In this document: positions 24,343 to 33,447 of the stretch, piece after piece
Position numbering within the stretch: the stretch's first letter is position 1
Layout of the letters: each line of letters starts with the position of its first letter
Assembly (NCBI GenBank): GCA_003049465.1
Contig: PYSS01000012.1
Coordinates: 248,001-312,000 of the forward strand
DNA length: 64,000 nt
Direction of reading: 5' to 3'
From: Magnaporthiopsis rhizophila
Taxonomy: Eukaryota; Ascomycota; Sordariomycetes; Magnaporthales; Magnaporthaceae
Translations under genes and position numbers: made by a program
The notes under the pieces: generated by a model
What the model was told of the DNA's origin: nothing
Databases searched by the model: none
The model's input: the letters and a program-made list of their open reading frames with translations, nothing else

Positions 24343-24933
24343 ATGCATTCCATGGACAACATCTTCACCGCGCAGCGCCACCTCGTTGGCCGCAGCGAAC
24401 TCGACGGACAGCCCAAGGAGTCCGTCGTCGACCTTCTCATCGCCCTTTTCGGCCTCAGCTTCCTTGCCGCGTTGATGGTCGCGGCCCTTTTTCTCCTCCG
24501 CCGCATGAAGCGCCAACAGCGTATGCGCTCCGAGGTGCTACCCACGTACAACGACGTGGCCGGCAAGCGCGGGCCCAACGGCTCCAACCCGCGCGGCCTG
24601 ACGATCCAGACCCAGTCCATGGGCGACGGCCGCCACAGCGTCCTCGTTTTCCGCGATGGCCAGCCCATGCTTGCGAACCCCCAGTCTCCCCCGCACTCCC
24701 CCGACAACGTCCCCGAGATCCACATCACCTTCCCCGACGAGCATGACGACCAGGGCCGCCGGAAGAGTGGTCGCGTTGTCGTTGTGCGCGTTGGCGAGAC
24801 CGGAATCGGCATGGAACCCCTGCGGGAGGAGCAGCTGCCCGCCTACGAAAAGGAGAGCTCTACGCAATTCTACTCGATTGACATTGAGAAGATCGGCGGC
24901 CTGAAGGAGAAGGAGCGCCGGGATTTCTGTTAA
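24343..24933 (+). CDS. Single-pass membrane protein with LPxY motifs, function unknown
   Basis: An intronless gene for 196 residues. A short N-terminal part is followed by one membrane segment (about residues 29-52: LLIALFGLSFLAALMVAALF). A basic stop-transfer patch RRMKRQQRMR then leads into a polar tail of ~140 residues. The tail holds two LP-x-Y motifs, LPTY near 66-69 and LPAY near 165-168. Such variants of the PY motif can bind WW domains of Rsp5/Nedd4-type ubiquitin ligases. The charge pattern suggests the tail is cytosolic. The upstream 600 bases are pyrimidine-rich like a fungal leader. I do not recognise a named family. A receptor or ubiquitin-adaptor role would be inference from the motifs alone. 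Confidence 0.75.
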   Translation: MHSMDNIFTAQRHLVGRSELDGQPKESVVDLLIALFGLSFLAALMVAALFLLRRMKRQQRMRSEVLPTYNDVAGKRGPNGSNPRGLTIQTQSMGDGRHSVLVFRDGQPMLANPQSPPHSPDNVPEIHITFPDEHDDQGRRKSGRVVVVRVGETGIGMEPLREEQLPAYEKESSTQFYSIDIEKIGGLKEKERRDFC

Positions 24934-26117
24934 TCTCGAGGGCTGAAAGCCTTCTTGATGACGTTTCTTTTTGTCCCCTTCTTTCTTCCACTCAGAGCCA
25001 AATCATACCCAAACAACATCACACAGCGTCGGCCTTGCCTGTTCTGAAAAAGGAAATTATTCCAGCGGGCCGCCGTCTTTCGGCGTCACTTGGCTCCCTT
25101 GACGACCACCGGAAGATGACGAAGCGTACCCCAACCACATCAGCGACTTTGCTCTAACTGATCCGACTATAACCTAATTGTACTATCACTACCTACCTAC
25201 CGACACTTGGCCACCGAAGCTCGGGAGAAGCAATCCTTCTCTCCCGTGTATTCCCCTTCTTTGGTTGGCTCATATGTATACTGGGGCGCCTGGATATACT
25301 ACTGTCCATACCTTATGACACAAACACACATACGAAGCACCGGGGGAGGGAGAGGGGAGTCTCGCGTGGGATGAAGTGAAGGGAACGCGAACGTGGGCTC
25401 GACCTCGGCCCTTCGCGGAGTTGGAGGCTTGTGGCATAGCTTTGTAACTTCTAATGCTGTATAACTAAATCAACTCTGCAGATGGAACTGTTAAATACAT
25501 GTTCGGATCCGCGTCTTCTGGGAGTGCGCGTTGATATTGTTTCTGGTTACCCTCATGGCCGTGGGATGGGTACTCGAGGCCGGGCTGTCGGGCACCCTGA
25601 TTGCCGGGCCTTGGACCTCTCCACCACGGGCTGGTCGTGAAAGTAAGGCCCCAAAAGCATGGATGCAGAGTCAATTGAGCCGAACGTGCGTGCGTGCTGT
25701 TGTAGAAATTATATCCTGTAATGGTTATTGGAATGGATGAATGCATGATTGGATGCTGTCGTGCCAATTTGACGGTGCAGAATTGTTGAGGGAAAATCCA
25801 TCATCCAATTCCCCAGGGTTTTACTGGGGCATCATCCATCCTCGTCATTCGAGACCTCCACACAAAACCATCGCCGCCAACCTTTTTTTTTTCTAGTCGG
25901 GCTCCCCTTCCTATTCATGCTGGGCGCTTTGCGGGGTAGACTTTTCTTTGCATATTCTAGCGCATACCTTGGAGATATAATGGCATTGGGATACGGAGCA
26001 TCGTCTGACAGCTAGACTTTCTTTTGTTATCTTCATTCTCTTCCTTGTCCGCCTGTTGAAGTACATCGCCCCTCCGCTCCCACCGACCCTCCCCCTCACC
26101 TTGCCTCGCAACGCTCC
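24934..26117. other. Intergenic region between two plus-strand genes
   Basis: Holds the 3' UTR of the membrane-protein gene and the promoter of gpi13. A tandem ACCTACCTACC motif lies at 25191-25201. No supportable gene. Confidence 0.5.
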
Positions 26118-29100
26118 ATGGCCCCCGCCACGACGGCGTCGCCAGGTGCGAAGACGAAAAACCCCAAGCAGCAAGGCGTAGCTGCAGCAACGCTCGACTA
26201 TAAGACGATCGCCGCCCAGTTCGCCGCAGCAAAACGGGCAAAGGAGGCCGAGGAAGCGAAGGCCCGCGCCGCAGCCCCAGGACCTGATGGCGCCGTGTCG
26301 ATCCCCTCGGCCGAAGAGCTGGACGCAAGGGCTAGGGCGGGTGTGATACAGAAGCAGCAGCAGCAGCAGCGCGACGCACTCGAGGCGCGCCGCAAGGCCC
26401 GCTTCGAGGCGCGCTGGCTCTGGACCGTCGGCTTCTGGGCCTGGGTCCTGTGCGTCCACGCCGCCGGGATCCTGGTCTTCACCTCCGGCTTCCTGCTGAC
26501 ACGCCTGGTGCTCGATGAAAAGTCGAGCTGCGCCGAGCCGCCGACCGCCGCCCTCGAGGTGCGTGACGCCGGCGGCCAGGGCGTACTTTCGAAGGACTGG
26601 GCCGGGCGTGGGACGGCCGACGACGGCTGCTGGCATCCCCGGACCTTCTCGCGCGCCGTCGTCATCATCATAGACGCCCTGCGCTACGACTTCGCCGTTC
26701 CGGCCGACGACGAGGCCGAGTTCCACAACGCCCTGCCATTCCTGCACAAGACCGCCCTCGAGCGTCCCAACAATGCCTTCCTGCGCCCCTTCATCGCCGA
26801 TCCACCGACGTCGACGCTGCAACGGCTCAAGGGCCTCACTACTGGCACCCTGCCTACTTTCGTCGACCTGGGCAGCAACTTTGCTGGCACCGCCATTGAA
26901 GAGGACAACCTGCTGTCGCAGCTACGCGGCGCGGGCCGCAAGATTGTGCATCTCGGCGACGATACCTGGACCTCGCTCTTCCCTGGCTACTTCGAGCCCA
27001 ACATTAGCCGTGCATATGACAGCTTCAACGTCTGGGATCTCCACACGGTCGATGAGGGCGTAATCGAGCACATTTTCCCTCTGATGCGCCCCGAGCGCAA
27101 GGGTGACTGGGACGTCTTGTTCGGACATCTTTTGGGTGTCGACCATGCCGGCCACCGCTACGGACCAGCTCACCCTGCCATGACAGCGAAACTGCGACAG
27201 ATGGACGACTTTGTCAGCAACCTGACGGCCACCATCGACGACGACACCCTGCTCGTCGTCATGGGTGACCACGGGATGGACGGCAAGGGCGACCACGGCG
27301 GCGAGAGCGATGATGAGGTTGAGGCCGCGCTATGGATGTACTCTTCCAGGTCCGTTTTTGGCCGTACGGACCCGTCGCATCTGGCGCCGCCCCAGACCGC
27401 GAAGATCCGGCCTGTGAACCAGATAGACCTGGTGCCGACGCTGGCGCTGCTCCTGGGCATCCCAATTCCCTACAACAGCCTCGGGCAGCCCATCGAAGAG
27501 GCATTTGCCGGCGCACTCGGGGATGCATATGAAAACCTTGCCGCTGTGTCGCGGGTGGCGACTGCGGGCATCCGGCGGTACCTAGCATCCTACTTTGCCG
27601 CCCGCGGACTGGAGCCGCAGGCCGGCGCTGGGTCGGCTGCTGATCCCTGGTCGCAAGCCGAGGAGGCCGCCGCCACGGCCGGTTCCAACCGCGATCCTCT
27701 CCGCCGGGCATATGGTCTCTACTCGCAGTATCAAGCCGAGACCCTGGCTGTTTGCAAAGGCCTGTGGGCTCGGTTCGACATCCCTAGCATGGCTATCGGC
27801 ATAGCGAACATGATCCTCGGGCTACTCGTTCTCCTTCTCTACATCAGCCGTGGCAGTGATGAGGATGAAGACGATGGAACTGCGGTGGAGAGCCCCGAGC
27901 TGGATCTTGCAGAGCGCAAGTTGGAGCTCGAAGGATTCGCGGACCCTGAGGCAGAGGCGGCTTCCAAGAACGTGCTCGAACGCAAGCTTTTCCTCGCCGC
28001 ATTGACCGGCGCTGTCCCAGGTGCCGCGGTGGGCCTCACGGCTCTGCTGTACCTGGGTGCCGCGACCTGGCCGGTGGCCGTTGGAGCCGCTGCGGCGACG
28101 AGCATTGTTGCGGTCATTGCGACTCTCTTCGGGGTTGGGAAGAAGACCCTTACAGCGCTGCTGCCGACATCCTTCTGGGGATGGTACTCAGTCGTCGTTG
28201 TAGTAAGCCAGTCGATCGGATTTGCTTCTAATTCTTATACAATATGGGAGGACTCCATCACGCTGTTCTTCCTGGCCACCTTTGGCTTGGCCGCGGGCGT
28301 CTCGGCCATGCGCCTGCCCGGACTGACGGAACGGACCCTGGGTGTGTACCACGCGGTGTTATTCATCGTCCTCGGCCGCCTGGCTTCTCTCTCCAAACTC
28401 TGTCGCGAGGAGCAAATGCCGTACTGCACGTCGACATACTACGCATCCGCTACCTCGTCGACGTCGGCGCCATGGCAGTTGGCCATCCCGGTGATTGTCT
28501 TCCTGGCGCTGCCTTCCGTCATCAAGGGCTACCTGGATCCGTCGCGGTCATACGAGGGCCTCGCGCCCACCTGGATCGGGTCCATTTTCCGCATAGCCCT
28601 CGGCATGATTTGCCTATACTGGACGTTGGATGCCGCAGACAACGGCGGCTGGCTGCCCGCATCGGCCGGGCTCCCCGAGGGCATCCTCAAGACCTTGTCC
28701 GTGTATTTGGCGCAGCTGACGCTCGCAGTCGCCGCCGTGGCTGGCTCGACCGCCTTCATCTGGGCTCCGCCCTGCGTCTCCATTCTGACATCGGCGGACC
28801 CGAGGTCGCCCGGGCGGGCGCAGATCACGGTGCTGGGCTACGGCAACGCCCACGGCGCCCGGTACCTGCTCCTGCCCATCAACATGCTCGCGGCGCTCCT
28901 GCTCGTGACGAAGCCGGTCGGGCAGGGCGCGCTCGCGCTCATGCTGTGGCAGCTGCTGTCGCTCGTCGAGATGCTCGACCTCAACAGCCTAGGCCCCGGC
29001 TCGAGCTCCGTGGGCCCGACCGTGCTGGCCCTCCTCGCGAGCTTCCACTTCTTCAAGACGGGCCACCAGGCCGCGCTGAGCAGCATCCAGTGGGACGCGG

Positions 29101-29486
29101 CCTTTGTGCCTCTGTTCTCGATCCGCTACCCCTGGAGCCCGCTCCTGGTGGCGCTCAACACCTTCGCGCCCCACTTCCTCGCCGCCGCGGCCCTGCCGCT
29201 CCTCGTGGTCTGGAAGGTAGGCCCCAAGGGCCGCGGCCTGCTGGGCCGGCTGAGCGCCCGCGCCGCCGCCGTCTTCGTCGCCTACTTCGCCGTCCAGTCC
29301 GTCGCCACCATGACCTGGGCCGCGCACCTCCGCCGCCATCTGATGCTGTTCCGCGTCTTTTGCCCCCGCTTCATGATGGGCGCCGCCGTGCTGCTGCTGG
29401 TCGACATTGCCGCCGTCGCCGTGTCGCTCGTCGGCTTCCGCTCAAACTCGCTTGCTGTTGCTGAGGTCTTTGGCTGGGTGGAGTGA
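26118..29486 (+). CDS. gpi13: GPI ethanolamine phosphate transferase 3 (Gpi13/PIG-O)
   Basis: An intronless gene for 1122 residues. It adds ethanolamine phosphate to the third mannose of the GPI anchor precursor in the ER lumen, the bridge to which proteins are later joined. Residues 1-100 are an Ala/Glu/Lys-rich, likely cytosolic extension with a Gln run. One membrane segment (about 102-131) leads into an alkaline-phosphatase-like luminal domain. That domain has the metal-site motif IIIDALRYDF (about 183-192), the nucleophile region TSTLQRLKGLTTGTLPTF, LGVDHAGHRYGP, and GDHGMDGKGDHGG with further metal ligands. The C-terminal ~550 residues are a multi-span membrane domain. The LTTGT and GDHGMD context fits Gpi13 better than Mcd4 or Gpi7. 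Slightly longer than yeast Gpi13 (about 1017 residues), mostly through the N-terminal extension. Confidence 0.93.
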   Translation: MAPATTASPGAKTKNPKQQGVAAATLDYKTIAAQFAAAKRAKEAEEAKARAAAPGPDGAVSIPSAEELDARARAGVIQKQQQQQRDALEARRKARFEARWLWTVGFWAWVLCVHAAGILVFTSGFLLTRLVLDEKSSCAEPPTAALEVRDAGGQGVLSKDWAGRGTADDGCWHPRTFSRAVVIIIDALRYDFAVPADDEAEFHNALPFLHKTALERPNNAFLRPFIADPPTSTLQRLKGLTTGTLPTFVDLGSNFAGTAIEEDNLLSQLRGAGRKIVHLGDDTWTSLFPGYFEPNISRAYDSFNVWDLHTVDEGVIEHIFPLMRPERKGDWDVLFGHLLGVDHAGHRYGPAHPAMTAKLRQMDDFVSNLTATIDDDTLLVVMGDHGMDGKGDHGGESDDEVEAALWMYSSRSVFGRTDPSHLAPPQTAKIRPVNQIDLVPTLALLLGIPIPYNSLGQPIEEAFAGALGDAYENLAAVSRVATAGIRRYLASYFAARGLEPQAGAGSAADPWSQAEEAAATAGSNRDPLRRAYGLYSQYQAETLAVCKGLWARFDIPSMAIGIANMILGLLVLLLYISRGSDEDEDDGTAVESPELDLAERKLELEGFADPEAEAASKNVLERKLFLAALTGAVPGAAVGLTALLYLGAATWPVAVGAAAATSIVAVIATLFGVGKKTLTALLPTSFWGWYSVVVVVSQSIGFASNSYTIWEDSITLFFLATFGLAAGVSAMRLPGLTERTLGVYHAVLFIVLGRLASLSKLCREEQMPYCTSTYYASATSSTSAPWQLAIPVIVFLALPSVIKGYLDPSRSYEGLAPTWIGSIFRIALGMICLYWTLDAADNGGWLPASAGLPEGILKTLSVYLAQLTLAVAAVAGSTAFIWAPPCVSILTSADPRSPGRAQITVLGYGNAHGARYLLLPINMLAALLLVTKPVGQGALALMLWQLLSLVEMLDLNSLGPGSSSVGPTVLALLASFHFFKTGHQAALSSIQWDAAFVPLFSIRYPWSPLLVALNTFAPHFLAAAALPLLVVWKVGPKGRGLLGRLSARAAAVFVAYFAVQSVATMTWAAHLRRHLMLFRVFCPRFMMGAAVLLLVDIAAVAVSLVGFRSNSLAVAEVFGWVE

Positions 29487-29641
29487 TGGAGAGCCCGACT
29501 TGGCCCGGCCGGTCGAGGACAAGGCACTCCCGGGCCGAAATCGGTCACTGATGCCGTCCCGAAAGCGGGCGCTGTTTTCGGCGGTTGTGAGCGGGTCTAG
29601 CACAATACACATTCCGCATGTAAATATGTAAAATACATGCG

Positions 29642-29672
<31 letters not shown>

Positions 29673-30109
29673 CAAAGGAAGGGATAGGGATGAGACTCAA
29701 GTTGGTTTTGGATTCAGAGGCGTTGTTGGGTATCACGAGACAGAACAATAAAAGAAAGACAGATGACAAGACTTGACATCCATTTCCAATAGATGAAGCC
29801 CTCGTACCGAAGCATAGCCGGCGATGCCCGGCTACTAGTGTGTTCCGTGTCCAGGCAAGGTCCGGTCCAAGCTTGCGCCAATCTTCACTTCAATTCACAT
29901 CCACGGGGCATTCGGACGCCCAAATGCTCTTATGAACACGGGTATGCAGCGCTTTACGAAGCCAACAACAGATAACGGGCAAGGGTTCAATTGACTCTTT
30001 TAAGTCGTCGAGTGCTTTTCTCGTGGTATTCCTCACTTTTTGTGACCGTGACATCTCATGACCCATGAACCCCCGAACGCCGAACCATGCCCAACCAAAC
30101 CAGCCCAAC
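29487..30109. other. 3' UTRs of convergent gpi13 and rps22
   Basis: About 620 bases between two convergent stops. It contains a Puf3-type element (29619-29626) and a run of 27 A (29642-29668). No gene seen. Confidence 0.6.
29619..29626 (+). promoter_or_regulatory. Candidate Puf3 binding element in the gpi13 3' UTR
   Basis: TGTAAATA lies 133 bases after the gpi13 stop with a C two bases upstream, the context yeast Puf3 prefers. An overlapping near-match TGTAAAAT follows. The repeat code of the Puf3-type protein in this window predicts binding to UGUANAUA. One octamer can arise by chance in AT-rich UTR sequence. Confidence 0.35.
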
Positions 30110-30727
30110 CTAGTAGAAGAAGCCAATGATCTTGCCCGACACGTGCTTGCGCCTGGCCTCCTCGTGGTCCATGATGCCGGCCGAGGTGGTGAGGATGACG
30201 TAGCCGAACTGACGGGCGGGCAGCAGCCTGACGACCCACTTCTCGAGATCCGACAGGCGGACGTTGTACCTGGGGGAGATGACACCGGTCTTGTTGAGGC
30301 GGCCGTTGAGCTGCACGACGATCTTGCCGGAGCGGTGGTCGTCGAGCTCCTCGAACTCGCCAATGTAGCCTGGATGGGTGACAAAATGTCAGTGTATGTC
30401 GCGAGAAATTAAACGCTGTACTTCATGGGGTATAGAGTCCGAGAACGTGTAAGATTTCCTCGCAGTTTTCATCTATCGGCAACTTAAAAGACTTGGGTCG
30501 TGGGTGTAGTTGAGACCATCGTCCAGTTATCATGCCGACTGGGGGGATCCGGTGCAGGTGGGCTGGGCGGTTCCGGGAGGCTGCCGCGACGTACCGTGCT
30601 TCTGCATGACGCTCAGGAACTTGGTGATGACCTTGGAGCTCGGCCTGATCATGACCTGGCGCTTGCCGGCCTTCTCGGCGTTGTTGATGCTCTTCAGAGC
30701 ATCGTTGAGGACGGAGGTGCGGACCAT
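30110..30727 (-). CDS. rps22: 40S ribosomal protein uS8 (S22/S15A)
   Basis: Two exons, 30727-30595 and 30369-30110, joined across a 225-nt intron (GTACGT...CCAG), give exactly 130 residues, the family length. The protein starts MVRTSVLNDALKSI and ends SGKIIGFFY, the typical eukaryotic uS8 ends, with no gaps. The splice rebuilds the Gly of KHGYIGEF. uS8 binds the central domain of 18S rRNA and is needed early in small-subunit assembly. It is divergent from the eS12 gene, with 781 bp between the two start codons. Confidence 0.97.
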
Positions 30728-31508
30728 CTTGAAGGATGTGGGTGGTCGTCGGAGATTCTCAAATCGTCACGGGGAGATGAGGTATCTGCCGGGTTCGATC
30801 GCGGGGGGAACGTTAGCCACCTTGAGGCTCGAGCCGAGGAGAGTGCCCTGTTTGACAAGAATTCATTCATGTCTGCGAGGGTTCTGCCTGCTCGTTTCCG
30901 AAGGAGAGAAGCGTATCACGGCGGTGCCCGGGCGGCCGTCGTGGGAGTCGACATCGCGTTGGATTGGTCGACCGGAGCCTTGAAACCCTCCACCATCACT
31001 CTATCCTGCTGCCAGTCTCTCCTCCCACGCCCCGAGTGTCGACTCGCCTGCGGTTGGCGCGCCGGTGCGACCGACCGTGATTGCTCTCTCCAGCCTCCGA
31101 GAATGGCATCTCCTGCGACCGTGTTCAAGTCATTGCTGTGCAGCATCTGAAGTCTGACATACCTCGATGGGTGCTGTTCGGCGAATTGGTGTGGTTTTTC
31201 TGGCTGCAAAAAATCGAAGGGAAAAAAACGGGAGAAGCAATAAAAGAAAACCAGCGGGCAAATGCGGTGTGTCGCAGCTAGTCCACCACCGAAAAATTCG
31301 CTGCCCTAATCACAATCTGCTGCGCACGTGCCACCCCACACCCAGCGAGGTGGGCAGGAAGTTGGGATGCGACCTGGCCGGCCTTGGATTGTGAAAAAAT
31401 AACCACCATCAAAATCCAACGTCCCTTTCTTTACTCTCCCCAATCCATAATCTCTACGAAATCTCTTCGAGGATCGCACCGGCACCGACTTGACAGCAAG
31501 AAATCAAG
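30728..31508. promoter_or_regulatory. Shared upstream region of rps22 and rps12
   Basis: 781 bp separate the start codons of two divergently transcribed small-subunit protein genes, so it must hold both promoters and leaders. I could not assign a specific factor site by eye. A CT-rich stretch (31425-31500) immediately precedes the rps12 ATG and resembles a fungal ribosomal-protein leader. Confidence 0.6.
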
Positions 31509-32306
31509 ATGGTAAGAACCATAAGAGAAATTCCCTGCCCGCGCCGCGCCTTGCCGCTCCCGACTTGAGTCCCTCACCTCGGCCGCCTTCGCCCAGACTT
31601 CGCGCAAGAGGAGGGAGCATGGAAAAGAGGCAGAACAACGCAATCGACATGGCCGCACGCGCCCCTGGAGAGTGCTTGCCGCGGCAGAGCGGCGAGAGTC
31701 GGTGCCGACGAGAAATTCGCTGGGCTAACGCTTGGTCGGCAATCCCGCGCTGCAGTCGGACGTAGAAGAGACCACCGCTCCCGAGGTCGCTGAGGAGGTT
31801 GAGGTTTCGGCCGATGCCTCCAAGGGCTCCATGTCCGTTCTGGACGCCCTCAAGGGTGTCCTCAAGCTGGCCCTGATGCACGACGGCCTCGCGCGCGGCC
31901 TGCGGGAGGCTTCCAAGGCCCTGGACCGCCGCCAAGCGCACATGTGCGTCCTGAACGAGGCCTGCGAGGAGGATGCTTACAAGAAGCTCGTCATCGCTCT
32001 GTGCTCCGAGCACAAGATCCCTCTGATCAAGGTGCCCGACGGCAAGCAGCTGGGCGAGTGGGCCGGTCTCTGTGAGTGCCCCCTCGGAAGATGATCCCCG
32101 TGGCCGCTCATACACACACTTCAGGGCCGAAAGGCCCTCTGTCGGGGACCCGGGCTAATACGTGAGTTCCCTGCACACCAGGCGTCCTGGACCGTGAGGG
32201 CAACGCCCGCAAGGTCGTCAACTGCTCCTGCGTCGTGGTTAAGGACTGGGGCGAGGAGTCGCAGGAGCGCTCTGTCATTCTCAATTACTTCCAGACGGAG
32301 CAATAA
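31509..32306 (+). CDS. rps12: 40S ribosomal protein eS12
   Basis: Three exons: 31509-31511, 31756-32071 and 32182-32306, encoding 147 residues. The first coding exon is just the ATG: GTAAGA follows it directly, and the 244-nt intron ends CTGCAG before the codons for SDVEE. The second intron (110 nt) splits the Cys codon of WAGLCVLDREG. The core includes HMCVLNEACEEDAYKKLV and KIPLIKVPDGK, diagnostic of eS12. The end, NYFQTEQ, is typical. The protein sits at the beak of the small subunit. A length of about 143-150 is normal. Confidence 0.97.
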
Positions 32307-32649
32307 ACCTTCACTTCCTGCACCGAGCGGACACAAGGGGGGTTCTTTTTTTTCAACGGGCGTTACGATAACCGGGGTAAACATAGAGACACGATGGGTA
32401 TATCGAGTCGCAACAACAGCGGTTCGGATGTACCTTAGCTTATTTCAAAGCTGGCATGCATCGGAATAGGTCCCGGAGGGGCGCATTGTCCTAGGACTAG
32501 GACACCCTTGCATTCGGGTCGAAACAAAACAATGAAAAATTCGATCAAAAAGACGTCCGTGAGATGCCCTCGGGTGTTTTGACCTGAGAGTTGTGGCATT
32601 CTGCGACCGTATCTATTGGTCCTCCCTAGGTTGCTCCCAGCATGCGCTA

Positions 32650-33095
32650 TTACTTCCTTCCTTCGACCATGATGATGTGATAACCAAACGCCGTTTTCGC
32701 CTCGCCGATCTTGGGACTTGAAGTCGTGCTCGGCTCCAGGCTAAAGGCGACGGCCTCAAACTCAGCTTTTAGTGTGCCTTTTGCCTTCCAGCCGAGCGAG
32801 CCCCCTTGCCTGGCCTTGTCCTCTGAGAATTCACGAGCGATGTCGTCAAATTTGGCACCATCCCTGATCTTCTGGAGCGCCTCCTCCTTCTTGCTGTGCT
32901 TCTCACACTAGGTTTGATCCTTTGATGTCAGAGCTGCCGTGGGCAAAGTCCACGGTTAAGCGGGGCACTCACGAGGATATGGCGAACGTTTATCTGCTGC
33001 GCAGCCTTCACTTTCTTGTCCCCCTTGTCGTCGGAATCCTTGCTGCCCTGACCCTTCTTGTCGGCCGACTTCTTGTCGTTGGTTTTTTTCGCCAT
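32650..33095 (-). CDS. pin4: Parvulin-type peptidyl-prolyl isomerase Pin4/Par14
   Basis: Two exons, 33095-32973 and 32907-32650, with a 65-nt intron (GTGAGT...CTAG), encode 126 residues. The first ~33 residues are Lys/Asp/Ser-rich, like the basic nucleic-acid-binding tail of human Par14. The parvulin domain then runs from INVRHILCEKHSKKEEAL through SEDKARQGGSLGW to FGYHIIMVEGRK at the C-terminus. There is no WW domain, which separates it from Pin1/Ess1. Par14-type parvulins isomerise prolyl bonds and associate with pre-ribosomal complexes in the nucleolus. That role fits the ribosomal neighbours, though fungal neighbours need not be related. Convergent with rps12, 343 bp apart. Confidence 0.94.
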
Positions 33096-33447
33096 CCTTT
33101 CCGTCACACAAGCGTGGCCCCCAACAATGAGGGGTGGCTCTTGTCGCCTGTGCTGGGGAATCCCTGAGAGCTACCGAACGTCGATGGGTGTAGGTAAAAG
33201 GTTGATTATTTATTATCTGCCGGTAATATCTAGGTGTAGGGTCGGCGTGAATGCAATTATGGATGAGTTGTCGTCGTGAGAGAGGTTGTGGGTGGGCTCA
33301 CTCGAGACATCAATGAGCGAGAGCACACGCACTACCCCTCCGCGCCTCTGTGGAGACGGCAACGACAACCCTAACCCCGACAACACCAACCCCTGAGCAG
33401 CCATGAACATGAGGTCAAGCTGACGCTGCTTGGTGATGCAGAGTAAA
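33096..33447. other. Spacer between SRA gene and pin4
   Basis: About 350 bases between two minus-strand genes. It must contain the 3' end of the SRA transcript and the pin4 promoter. No other feature seen. Confidence 0.6.

Noticed and set aside
28244..29464. A 406-codon open frame on the plus strand inside gpi13
   Set aside because: It is an out-of-frame shadow: Arg/Pro/Gly-rich, no domain, and entirely inside a clear conserved gene.
30370..30594. Possible snoRNA in the rps22 intron, since a yeast RPS22 intron hosts one
   Set aside because: Only weak C-box-like and D-box-like strings; no pairing stem or guide could be shown by eye.
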